From assembly GCA_016934135.1 (NCBI GenBank), contig JAFGTK010000143.1:1-9883 (forward strand): a stretch of 9,883 nucleotides of DNA. Reading direction: 5' to 3'. Positions 1 to 6,645 of this stretch are shown here, piece by piece. The translations under genes were made by a program, and so were the position numbers. The notes under the pieces were generated by a model that ran no database searches, was not told the origin of the DNA, and was given only the letters and a program-made list of their open reading frames with translations. How positions within the stretch are numbered: the first letter of the stretch is position 1; each line of letters begins with the position of its first letter. This DNA is from Deltaproteobacteria bacterium. Its GTDB lineage: Bacteria; Desulfobacterota; Desulfomonilia; UBA1062.

Positions 1-120
1 CTTCCACGCGAGCTTTCCCTTGAGGAAGGTGAAATCACCCCCACCCTGAAGCTTAAAAGGAAGATCATAACCGGGAAATATTCCGAATTGCTGGCTTCCA
101 TGTATGAAGGGGACAGGTAA
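1..120 (+). CDS. Long-chain acyl-CoA synthetase, C-terminal end only (partial)
   Basis: The first frame is open from base 1 and ends with TAA at 118-120, giving the last 39 residues of a protein whose start lies outside the window. The fragment contains EITPTLKLKRK followed by KYSELLASMY. This matches, position for position, the C-termini of the two complete minus-strand synthetases here (ELTPTLKLKRR...KYSDIIDKMY and ELTPTMKLKRR...KYASVIDSMY). The family is therefore the FAA1-type AMP-forming fatty acyl-CoA ligases, and the TPTxKLKR segment is their C-terminal lysine region. It ends 35 bases before the next plus-strand gene, with no hairpin between, so the two are probably co-transcribed. Substrate and full length cannot be judged. 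Confidence 0.85.
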   Translation, partial: LPRELSLEEGEITPTLKLKRKIITGKYSELLASMYEGDR

Positions 121-155
121 CATAATGAAAATCTGAATGACCAATAGGAGGTGAC

Positions 156-2027
156 ATGGAAAAGGTAAGGATTGCAGATCTGTCCGATATCGAGAGAATC
201 GAGGAGGTTCCCTTAGAAGACAGGATAAAGGCTTACAACACCTACGATCTGATAAAACATGGATGTCTGATCAATCAACAGGCCATTGCCCTGAGTTTCA
301 TCCTGTCCGGAGAACACTACGACAGTCCCATTCAGGTAACGTATGGGGAATTCCTGGGCAGGATGCATCAGACAGCCAACCTTTTTCATGATATCGGGGT
401 AGGGCCCAAAGATGTGATATCCTTTCTGCTGCCAAACCTTCCTCATACATATTATATCCTGTGGGGGGGTGAGTCGGCCGGGATTGTAAACCCCATTAAC
501 CCCCTGCTGGAACCTTCGAGCATTGCGGATATCTGTCAGGCTGTGGGCACCAAGGTCCTTGTTGCCCTTGGCGAATTCCCCGGCTCCGACATATGGGAAA
601 AAGTGGATTCCATTCGCGGGGACCTCCCGGATTTAAAAGCCATTATAAAGGTAATGGGACAGGGGAGTGAAAAGGACGGGATCTATGGATTCGACGAGGT
701 CATCGGGAACTATGACAGCACAAGGCTTGACTCGGGGCGTGTATTTGACCCGCATGACACAGCATCGATTTATCATACCGGCGGTACTACCGGAACCCCC
801 AAGCTTGCTCCTCGTACCCATTACAACGAATCATCAATGGCATCTATACTCGATACCCTGACGGATTTCAATACAGGCGAGACCATGCTGTGCGGTCTGC
901 CCCTTTTTCATGCCAATGCCACCACGCTTAACGGTTCCTTCCCTTTTTCAGTCGGGGCGCATACCGTAATGCTCTCTCCGCGGGGTTACCGGGATGTTTC
1001 CATACTCAAGAACTTTTACAAGATCATCGAGCACTACAAGGCGGTCGCTTTTGGCGCTGTCCCGACTGTTCTCTCGGTGCTCCTTGATATCCCCATAGGT
1101 GATGTTGATATTTCAAGCCTTCGGTATGCCGTGTGTGGTTCGGCACCCCTGCCTGTGGAACTTTTCAACAGGTTTGAAGCCCATTGCGGGATAACTATAC
1201 TGGAAGGATACGGACTGACCGAGGGGACATGCATCTCTTCAGCCAACCCCTATTATGGACAAAGCAAGGTAGGTTCGGTGGGGCTGCGTCTTCCGTACAC
1301 GGACATGAAGGCCTTTGTCATGGACCCGGATGGAAAGATCGTACGCGAGGCGGATATTGATGAAATAGGTGCAATCTGTATCAAAGGCCCCAATGTCTTT
1401 TCGGGCTATCTGCAGGAGGTGTACAACCGCGATGTCTGGCCTGGTAATGGCTGGTTCAATACGGGGGATCTGGGAAGAAAGGATGATGACGGGTATTTCT
1501 GGCTCACCGGACGGGAAAAGGAATTGATTATACGGGGCGGCAGTAACATTGATCCTGCCGTCATCGAAGAACCCCTCTACCGTCTTGCCGGTGTTCAGGC
1601 AGCGGCAGCCGTCGGCCGGCCTGACCCTCATGCCGGAGAGGTACCGATTGCCTACGTGCAACTCCAGAAAGGGTCACATCTGCAGCCGGAAGACATCCTT
1701 GTATATTTGAGGCAGGAGATCGGTGAAAAGGCTGCCATCCCAAAGGAGATAATCCTGCTTGATGAGATTCCGCTGACTGCGGTTGGAAAAATCTTCAAGC
1801 CCGCTCTGCGGCGGGATGCCATTCGGCGCGTATACCTTTCAGAGCTGGATACGATAAAAGACATCACACACTCCCTGAAAATTGAGGTCAAACAGGACAA
1901 TGTTCACGGAGATCTGGTAACCCTGAAAATCAAGGCAGCTCCTCATGTTGAAGGCAAAGAGATCCTGGAAAAAGTGAAGGGGGCCCTGTCGCGTTTCACT
2001 GTGCGGTATCAGCTGGAAATTCTGTGA
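156..2027 (+). CDS. AMP-dependent acyl-CoA synthetase (623 aa)
   Basis: Adenylate-forming enzyme, predicted to activate a carboxylic acid with ATP and transfer it to CoA. The order of motifs is complete: phosphate-binding loop HTGGTTGTPK (207-216), GYGLTEGT (351-358), NTGDLG with ribose-binding Asp438, hinge TGREKELIIRGG (451-462) and the C-terminal catalytic-lysine motif TAVGK (Lys545). The HTGGTTG form of the loop, WGGESAGI...NPINPLLEP near residues 103-120 and a tail of about 78 residues after Lys545 resemble the roughly 630-residue acyl-CoA synthetase subfamily (PRK07529-like, from memory), not the FAA1-type neighbours. The ATG at 156 follows AGGAGGTGA (146-154), a strong ribosome site at short spacing. 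The gene lies 35 bases after another synthetase and converges on a third. No signal peptide or membrane segment is evident. The substrate could be a fatty, branched or aromatic acid; sequence alone does not decide. Confidence 0.93.
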   Translation: MEKVRIADLSDIERIEEVPLEDRIKAYNTYDLIKHGCLINQQAIALSFILSGEHYDSPIQVTYGEFLGRMHQTANLFHDIGVGPKDVISFLLPNLPHTYYILWGGESAGIVNPINPLLEPSSIADICQAVGTKVLVALGEFPGSDIWEKVDSIRGDLPDLKAIIKVMGQGSEKDGIYGFDEVIGNYDSTRLDSGRVFDPHDTASIYHTGGTTGTPKLAPRTHYNESSMASILDTLTDFNTGETMLCGLPLFHANATTLNGSFPFSVGAHTVMLSPRGYRDVSILKNFYKIIEHYKAVAFGAVPTVLSVLLDIPIGDVDISSLRYAVCGSAPLPVELFNRFEAHCGITILEGYGLTEGTCISSANPYYGQSKVGSVGLRLPYTDMKAFVMDPDGKIVREADIDEIGAICIKGPNVFSGYLQEVYNRDVWPGNGWFNTGDLGRKDDDGYFWLTGREKELIIRGGSNIDPAVIEEPLYRLAGVQAAAAVGRPDPHAGEVPIAYVQLQKGSHLQPEDILVYLRQEIGEKAAIPKEIILLDEIPLTAVGKIFKPALRRDAIRRVYLSELDTIKDITHSLKIEVKQDNVHGDLVTLKIKAAPHVEGKEILEKVKGALSRFTVRYQLEIL

Positions 2028-2032
2028 AGACA

Positions 2033-2079
2033 GCTTTGCCTGACATTCAGGCTCACCCTGAGCTTAACCCAGGCAAAGC
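2033..2079 (+). repeat. Compound inverted repeat (stem-loop) just after the plus-strand synthetase
   Basis: A perfect 10-base arm GCTTTGCCTG (2033-2042) pairs with CAGGCAAAGC (2070-2079). Inside it, AGGCTCA (2049-2055) pairs with TGAGCTT (2059-2065) around a CCC loop, with one G-T wobble. It begins 5 bases after the TGA of the 623-residue synthetase. In the plus direction no T-run follows, so it is not a classical intrinsic terminator; it may define or protect the 3' end of the plus-strand mRNA. That role is inference; the pairing is directly visible. Confidence 0.5.
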
Positions 2080-2082
2080 ATA

Positions 2083-2117
2083 TAAAAAACGGTGAGGAGG
2101 CATTGCCTCCTCACCGT
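2083..2117 (-). terminator. Intrinsic terminator of the 602-aa acyl-CoA synthetase gene
   Basis: ACGGTGAGGAGGC (2089-2101) and GCCTCCTCACCGT (2105-2117) are perfect 13-base complements around a 3-base loop. Read on the minus strand, the stem runs straight into TTTTTTATA (complement of the A-run at 2084-2089). This is the textbook rho-independent layout, 23 bases beyond the TAG at 2141. On the plus strand the stem is not followed by T residues, so it should act mainly on minus-strand transcription. Confidence 0.9.
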
Positions 2118-2140
2118 ATGCAGTCAAGCCTGTAAACGTT

Positions 2141-3949
2141 CTATTCCGGAGGATACATCGAGTCTATGACCGATGCATACTTCTGATTGACAATACGGCG
2201 TTTCAGTTTCATTGTGGGCGTGAGTTCTCCGGTGTCCTGTGACCATTCCGTCTCAAGCAGGGTGAACTTTCTGATCTGTTCCACCCGTGCGTAGTCTTTG
2301 GTGAATAACTCGATCTCCTGTTCAAACAGCTTGATGACCTTATCATTTGAAATGAGTTCCTTGCGGCTGTTGAATGAGATGTTGTTTTCCTTTGCCCAGC
2401 TCTGAAGCGATTCGAATGCCGGGACAATCAGTGCGGAGAGATACTTCTTGTTGTCGCCGATTATTGCCACCTGCTCGATATATTTTGATCCGACAAGGCT
2501 GTTCTCGATGTTCTGCGGGGAGATGTTCTTGCCGCCTGAGGTTACGATGATATCCTTGATTCTGCCGGTAATCTTGAGATAGCCGTCTTCGTCAATCTCA
2601 CCGATATCACCGGTACGGAAGAACCCGTCATCGGTCATGACTTCTTTGGTTGCCTCATCGTTCTTGTAGTATCCCTTCATGACCTGCGGGCCCTTGATGA
2701 GGACTTCGCCGCCTTCTCCGATCTTGATGATCGTATCTTTCAATGCAGGACCTACTGTGCCGGCTTTAATCTTTTTAGGTTTGTTTCCGTTGGTAACCGG
2801 TGTGGTTTCCGTGAGCCCAAAGCCTTCCAGGACCTTGATTCCCATACCCAGGAAGAACTCTGCATCTGATACTGAAAGCGGGCCGCCGCCGGACATGGCA
2901 CCGGCAAGCCTGTCCATGCCAAGGGCAACCTTGAGTTTGGAGAATATAATCTTGTCTGCAAGATTATATTTGAAAGCAAAAAGCCCGGTTCTGGGCTTGT
3001 CATTGCATATATACGGGAGGTTCTGCCTGGCAAGACCCATTGCCCAGTTGAACAGGGCCTTCTTTACCGGCGGCGCAGTAGAAACCTTGGCAACAATACC
3101 TGCATGCGCCTTTTCGTAGATTCTCGGAACGCTTACCATGAACGTAGGACGTATCTCCTGGAGATTCTGGACCAGCTTGGAGACATCCTCGGCAAAGGCA
3201 ACCTTGTGGCCCAGGAAGATCGGTGCATAGTAGCCGACCGTCCTTTCCAGAGAATGTGCAAGGGGAAGGAAGGAGAGGAATGTATGATCCCCTGAGAGGA
3301 ATTCCGGGTCTACGGCATTGAGCTGGTTCACATTCGAGACGAAATTGTTGTGCGTGAGCATAACACCCTTTGGATTTCCCGTGGTGCCGGAGGTATAGAT
3401 GATCGTGGCAACATCATCGATGTTGATGGGCCTCAGCCTTTCGTCGAATTCATCCTTGCCGGGATATGCGCTGCCTTGTTTCATGGCTTCATTCAGGGTG
3501 ATGACACCATCCACCGGACTCGAAAGCTCGTCAAAGATAATGACCTCTCCCAGATTCGGCAGCTTTGCTTTTGCGGTGAGGATCTTATCCATGTGCTCCT
3601 TGGTGCCTGCAAAGCACATGATTGAATCAGAATTCTCAATAATATACCGGCATTCCTCTGCTGAGTTGGTCGCATAGATGGGGACATTTACCGCCCCGAT
3701 AGAGAGTATCGCCAGGTCAGCTACCCACCACTCATACCTGTTCGGTGAGAAAAGCGCGATCTTTTCGCCTGGCTTGACCCCCTTTGAAAGGAGATAATAC
3801 CCAACATTGCGGACCTTCTCATTGATCTGATTCCATGAGAGATTCTCCCATGCACCCTCGTTTTTGTACATAACGAGCGTTTGGTCTCCGTATTCCTCGA
3901 CGCGGTTCTGAAAGATCGCACCCATGGATGTTTCCTTGAATTTTGCCAT
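2141..3949 (-). CDS. Long-chain fatty acyl-CoA synthetase, FAA1 type (602 aa)
   Basis: AMP-forming long-chain fatty acid-CoA ligase of the FAA1 (COG1022) type, making acyl-CoA for beta-oxidation or lipid synthesis. Visible motifs in order: YTSGTTGNPKG ATP-binding loop (185-195), FLPLAHSLERTVGY (227-240), GFGLTETT (376-383), RTGDIG with Asp448, hinge TGRIKDIIVTSGGKN (461-475) and TPTMKLKRR (577-585), the family's C-terminal lysine region. Length is normal for this family. The ATG at 3949 is preceded by AGGAGGG (complement of 3954-3960) four bases upstream, and the product begins MAKF like its paralogue. It has its own predicted promoter (3992-4020) and terminator (2083-2117). Its nearest relative in the window is the 605-residue gene at 4335-6152: the proteins are collinear and strongly alike, so this is a tandem duplicate. 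Chain-length preference is unknown. Confidence 0.95.
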   Translation of the reverse strand: MAKFKETSMGAIFQNRVEEYGDQTLVMYKNEGAWENLSWNQINEKVRNVGYYLLSKGVKPGEKIALFSPNRYEWWVADLAILSIGAVNVPIYATNSAEECRYIIENSDSIMCFAGTKEHMDKILTAKAKLPNLGEVIIFDELSSPVDGVITLNEAMKQGSAYPGKDEFDERLRPINIDDVATIIYTSGTTGNPKGVMLTHNNFVSNVNQLNAVDPEFLSGDHTFLSFLPLAHSLERTVGYYAPIFLGHKVAFAEDVSKLVQNLQEIRPTFMVSVPRIYEKAHAGIVAKVSTAPPVKKALFNWAMGLARQNLPYICNDKPRTGLFAFKYNLADKIIFSKLKVALGMDRLAGAMSGGGPLSVSDAEFFLGMGIKVLEGFGLTETTPVTNGNKPKKIKAGTVGPALKDTIIKIGEGGEVLIKGPQVMKGYYKNDEATKEVMTDDGFFRTGDIGEIDEDGYLKITGRIKDIIVTSGGKNISPQNIENSLVGSKYIEQVAIIGDNKKYLSALIVPAFESLQSWAKENNISFNSRKELISNDKVIKLFEQEIELFTKDYARVEQIRKFTLLETEWSQDTGELTPTMKLKRRIVNQKYASVIDSMYPPE

Positions 3950-3991
3950 GAATCCCTCCTAAAAAAATAAATTAGATCTGTATATTTATAA

Positions 3992-4020
3992 AATATATAT
4001 GAAAGAAGCCGTTGTTTCAA
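3992..4020 (-). promoter_or_regulatory. Predicted sigma-70 promoter of the 602-aa synthetase gene
   Basis: On the minus strand TTGAAA (4015-4020) and TATATT (3992-3997) each match five of six consensus bases and are 17 bases apart, the ideal spacing. Transcription would start near 3985, giving a leader of about 36 bases that includes AGGAGGG. The surroundings are strongly AT-rich. A weaker second candidate lies upstream: TTTACA (4050-4055), 17 bases, TAGATT (4027-4032). Predicted by eye only. Confidence 0.6.
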
Positions 4021-4288
4021 GACTATAATCTATGCATATGTTAGATAATTGTAAATAAATAGAATATCATTATTTCTTTTAACATGTGTGTAAGATAAGA
4101 AACCAAGTATACTGTTGATATCAATGCACTACATACATATTCTCCGATTTGACGGGGCATTTATGTGCCCGGCAGGTGGAATCAATCACTCAAAATGAGT
4201 TGCTCTCGGGGGGGGTTGAGCAAAGGATGTGATGCGATTTGAAAGGGAATGCCAAACCTCTTGAATGACAGATTTTCTTTTTTAAAAA
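4021..4288. other. Non-coding gap between the two acyl-CoA synthetase paralogues
   Basis: No open frame of useful length, tRNA or family RNA is recognisable here. The half nearest the 602-residue gene is AT-rich. The other half is more mixed and holds small inverted repeats: GGGCA (4155-4159) with TGCCC (4166-4170); ACTCA (4188-4192) with TGAGT (4196-4200); and TTGCTC (4200-4205) with GAGCAA (4218-4223), whose loop contains eight consecutive G residues (4208-4215). A perfect 14-base palindrome, CTTTTTTAAAAAAG (4277-4290), abuts the terminator of the 605-residue gene. No function can be assigned. Confidence 0.5.
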
Positions 4289-4324
4289 AGAGATGACAAG
4301 GGGCTTGTAGCCCTCATCATCTCT
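4284..4324 (-). terminator. Intrinsic terminator of the 605-aa acyl-CoA synthetase gene
   Basis: AGAGATGA (4289-4296) pairs with TCATCTCT (4317-4324). After a symmetric 2x2 internal loop the stem continues as AGGG (4299-4302) with CCCT (4311-4314), closed by an 8-base loop. On the minus strand the stem leads into TTTTT from the complement of the A-run at 4284-4289. It lies 11 bases past the TAA at 4335, the expected place for rho-independent termination. It also separates this gene from the paralogue downstream. Confidence 0.85.
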
Positions 4325-4334
4325 GCTGATCCGA

Positions 4335-6152
4335 TTAATCGTTCGGGTACATCTTGTCTATGATATCACTGTATTTCTGGTTGACAACCCTTCTCTTGAG
4401 TTTGAGTGTCGGTGTGAGCTCATCGGTTTCCTGCGACCATTCGTTTTCCAGGAGGGTGAATTTGCGGATCTGTTCAACCCGGGCATAATTCTTGGTGTTC
4501 TCTTCGATTTCACCTGCAAAGAGCTCTTTTACCGCGTCGTTTTCAATGAGCTCCTTTCTGCTGCCGAAAGATATGTCATGTTCCTTTGCCCAGCTTTCCA
4601 GGTCAGCGAAAGAGGGTACGATAAGGGCTGAAAGATATTTCCGGTTGTCACCGATAATTGCCACCTGCTCGATATAGGCTGATGCCTTGAGGCTGTTCTC
4701 GATATTCTGAGGAGAAATATTTTTCCCGCCTGAGGTGATGATGAGATCTTTGATTCTGCCGGTTATCTTGACATATCCGTCTTCATCCATCTCTGCAATG
4801 TCACCGGTTTTGAAGAAGCCATCCTCGGTAAAGGATTCTTTTGTCGCCTCGTCGTTCTTGTAGTAGCCCATCATGACCTGGGGACCCTTGACCAGGAGTT
4901 CGCCTCCATCCCCGATCCGTACCTGTGTGTCCTTGACGGCAACCCCGATGTGTCCCGGCTTGATCTTGCTGGGCTTGTTCGTATTGGTGACCGGGGTGGT
5001 CTCGGTAAGGCCGTATCCTTCAATAACCTTGATCCCCATCCCCAGGAAGAACTCCGCATCGGATACGGAAAGTGGCCCGCCGCCGGAGAAGGCAAATTCA
5101 AGTTTGTCCATGCCGAGCGCATCCTTGAGTTTGGAAAAAATAATCTTGTTTGCGAGGTTGTATTTAAACGCAAAGAAACCTGCCGGTTTTTTATCATTGC
5201 AGATATAGGGAAGGTTTGCTCTGGCAAGACCCATTGCCCAGTTGAACAGGGCCTTTTTCACCGGTGGTGCACCTGCCACCTTGGATACGATACCGGTGTG
5301 GATCTTCTCATAGAGCCTTGGTACGCTCACGATGCAGGTTGGACGCACCTCCTGGAAGTTTCCAAGAATCTTTGAGAAATCCTCTGCAAAGTATACCTTT
5401 ACGCCATATGACATGGGCAGATAGTACCCCACGGTTCGTTCAAATGAATGGGCAAGAGGGAGGAATGACAGGAATGACATCTCAGGGGCCCTGTCAAAGA
5501 TGGGGGGATCGACATTATAGCACTGCTGGACATTGGCAAAAAAGTTGTTGTGGGAGAGCATGACGCCTTTGGGATTGCCGGTGGTGCCGGAGGTGTAGAT
5601 GATGGTTGCCATTTCCATGCGGTCGATTGAGTTAATCCTCTTGTCAAACTCCTCGGGATTTGGATTTTCACTGCCTTCTTTTAATGCTGTTTTAAATTCG
5701 ATGACATCTCCGGCAGGAGCATCCAGGTCGTCGAAGCTGATGATCTCACCAAGGATTGGAAGCTCGGGCTTGACTTCGAGTATTTTCTCCATGTGTTCCC
5801 TGGTTGCCACAAAGCACATTTTTGCATCTGAGTTTTCGATTATATACCGTGATTCTTCTGCAGAGTTAGTTGCATAAATCGGTACATTTACCGCGCCGAT
5901 GGAAAGGATTGCCAGGTCGGCTACCCACCATTCATACCGGTTCGGAGAGAAAAGACAGACCTTTTCCCCTGGCTGGACACCCCTGGAAAGAAGAAAATAA
6001 CCAAGATTGCGCACCATCTCGTTCATTTCGTTCCATGAGATGTCCGTGTAGACACCATCCTTGTTCTTGTAGGCTACAACAGCCTTGTCACCAAACTTTT
6101 CTACGTTGTTCTGGAATACTGCAGGAATGGATTTTTCTTCAAACTTTGCCAT
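4335..6152 (-). CDS. Long-chain fatty acyl-CoA synthetase, FAA1 type (605 aa)
   Basis: AMP-forming long-chain fatty acid-CoA ligase, paralogue of the 602-residue enzyme encoded just downstream. Motifs: YTSGTTGNPKG (186-196), FLPLAHSFERTVGY (230-243), GYGLTETT (379-386), KTGDIAE with Asp451, hinge TGRIKDLIITSGGKN (464-478) and TPTLKLKRR (580-588). All adenylation and thioesterification motifs are intact, and the length is typical. The ATG at 6152 follows AAGGAGGAGG (complement of 6156-6165), a very strong ribosome site. The paralogues are nearly identical around residues 60-110 and diverge most at about 110-175, so both are probably active but may differ in substrate or expression. The gene is transcribed divergently from gatC, with a predicted promoter at 6216-6244 and a terminator at 4284-4324. 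It cannot be told apart from a medium- or very-long-chain enzyme by eye. Confidence 0.95.
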   Translation of the reverse strand: MAKFEEKSIPAVFQNNVEKFGDKAVVAYKNKDGVYTDISWNEMNEMVRNLGYFLLSRGVQPGEKVCLFSPNRYEWWVADLAILSIGAVNVPIYATNSAEESRYIIENSDAKMCFVATREHMEKILEVKPELPILGEIISFDDLDAPAGDVIEFKTALKEGSENPNPEEFDKRINSIDRMEMATIIYTSGTTGNPKGVMLSHNNFFANVQQCYNVDPPIFDRAPEMSFLSFLPLAHSFERTVGYYLPMSYGVKVYFAEDFSKILGNFQEVRPTCIVSVPRLYEKIHTGIVSKVAGAPPVKKALFNWAMGLARANLPYICNDKKPAGFFAFKYNLANKIIFSKLKDALGMDKLEFAFSGGGPLSVSDAEFFLGMGIKVIEGYGLTETTPVTNTNKPSKIKPGHIGVAVKDTQVRIGDGGELLVKGPQVMMGYYKNDEATKESFTEDGFFKTGDIAEMDEDGYVKITGRIKDLIITSGGKNISPQNIENSLKASAYIEQVAIIGDNRKYLSALIVPSFADLESWAKEHDISFGSRKELIENDAVKELFAGEIEENTKNYARVEQIRKFTLLENEWSQETDELTPTLKLKRRVVNQKYSDIIDKMYPND

Positions 6153-6215
6153 GAACCTCCTCCTTAAAGTATAGGGTATGTGATAAGTGAGAGATAAACA
6201 TCGTAACAGTGCTAT

Positions 6216-6244
6216 ACTATAGAAATTATATAGAAATTAATCAA
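6216..6244 (-). promoter_or_regulatory. Predicted sigma-70 promoter of the 605-aa synthetase gene
   Basis: On the minus strand TTGATT (6239-6244, four of six) and TATAGT (6216-6221, five of six) stand 17 bases apart. Transcription would start near 6209, leaving a leader of roughly 57 bases before the ATG at 6152. An alternative TATAAT occurs in the spacer but has no convincing -35 partner. An 11-base tandem repeat fills the spacer and -10 (6218-6239). Confidence 0.5.
6218..6239. repeat. Perfect 11-bp tandem direct repeat over the synthetase promoter
   Basis: TATAGAAATTA occurs twice back to back, at 6218-6228 and 6229-6239, with no mismatch. The unit is close to one helical turn, so a protein contacting both copies would sit on one face of the DNA. 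The repeat covers the spacer and most of the -10 of the minus-strand promoter. An odd palindrome, CTATA-C-TATAG (6212-6222), overlaps its edge. This could be an operator, but AT-rich promoter DNA can also produce such repeats by chance; no known regulator is recognised. Confidence 0.45.
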
Positions 6245-6280
6245 TCATTATTTATTGAATTTCCAAAGATTTTCTTGGAC

Positions 6281-6309
6281 TTGAGAGGTTGTTTAATTTG
6301 TTATATAAC
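6281..6309 (+). promoter_or_regulatory. Predicted sigma-70 promoter of the gatCAB operon
   Basis: TTGAGA (6281-6286) and TATAAC (6304-6309) each match five of six consensus bases with 17-base spacing. Transcription would begin near 6316, giving a short leader of about 32 bases before the GTG of gatC. That leaves little room for a riboswitch or T-box, and none is seen. It is divergent from the synthetase promoter at 6216-6244, with about 36 bases between the two -35 elements. Confidence 0.6.
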
Positions 6310-6332
6310 TCCTGTCAGATCGTTTTAAAATA

Positions 6333-6350
6333 AGGGAGCAATGTTACGTG
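6333..6350 (+). promoter_or_regulatory. Ribosome binding site and GTG start of gatC
   Basis: AGGGAG (6333-6338) lies 9 bases before GTG (6348-6350). An ATG at 6341 is only 2 bases from the AGGGAG and opens an unrelated 24-codon frame ending at 6415. The GTG gives the full expected GatC N-terminus, so it is the likely start. Confidence 0.75.
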
Positions 6351-6635
6351 AAGATAACCGAGCCGGAAGTCGTCCATGTTGCACGTCTTGCAAGGCTGAA
6401 ACTCAATACCGGTGAGGTGGAACAATTCCAGAAGGATCTGAATTCGATCCTCGGGTACATGGACATGCTCTCAGAAATTGATACCACCGGTATTACCCCG
6501 GTTGTTCATGCAACAAACATCATGAATGTCATGCGCCCTGACACCATAATAGGATCGCAGACACTCTCCGATGCCCTGTCAAATGCCCCGAAACACAAAG
6601 CCGGGAATATCGTTGTCCCAAAGGTTATCGAGTAA
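6348..6635 (+). CDS. gatC: Asp-tRNA(Asn)/Glu-tRNA(Gln) amidotransferase subunit C
   Basis: Small GatC subunit (95 residues, the usual size) of the trimeric GatCAB amidotransferase, which amidates mischarged Glu-tRNA(Gln) and/or Asp-tRNA(Asn) in the cytoplasm. GatC wraps around GatA and GatB and stabilises the complex; it has no active site. Characteristic features are VVHVARLARLKL near the N-terminus (residues 8-19), the helix FQKDLNSILGYMDMLSEIDT and GITPVVHA (49-56), followed by the MRPDT segment. The start is GTG at 6348; there is no in-frame ATG at the expected N-terminus. It is the first gene of the operon: gatA begins 10 bases after its TAA. Nothing in the sequence suggests it is damaged. 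Confidence 0.96.
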   Translation: MKITEPEVVHVARLARLKLNTGEVEQFQKDLNSILGYMDMLSEIDTTGITPVVHATNIMNVMRPDTIIGSQTLSDALSNAPKHKAGNIVVPKVIE

Positions 6636-6645
6636 GGTTTCTCCT

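Noticed and set aside
2679..3119. A 146-codon plus-strand open frame opposite the 602-aa synthetase
   Set aside because: A similar shadow frame with related sequence appears at the matching place (4873-5208) opposite the paralogue, as expected if both simply mirror conserved coding DNA. No convincing ribosome site or family match is seen.
4011..4021. A fatty-acid regulator box (PsrA/FadR-like) near the GTTTCAAG of the 602-aa gene promoter
   Set aside because: Only one half-site is present and no matching inverted half follows at suitable spacing. The bases are already explained by the -35 element.
4149..4177. TTGACG as a plus-strand -35 element for a small RNA in the gap
   Set aside because: The region 17 bases downstream is G-rich and lacks anything like a -10 element.
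6341..6415. A 24-codon cysteine-containing frame starting at ATG 6341, a possible leader peptide
   Set aside because: Its ATG is only 2 bases from the AGGGAG ribosome site, and it overlaps the well-supported gatC frame. It has no Asn/Gln codon run or attenuator hairpin that would suggest regulation.
6571..6645. An upstream ATG at 6571 as the start of gatA, giving 498 residues
   Set aside because: The extra 25 residues overlap the gatC coding sequence, do not resemble a GatA N-terminus and lack a ribosome site. The ATG at 6646 gives a normal start just after the gatC stop.
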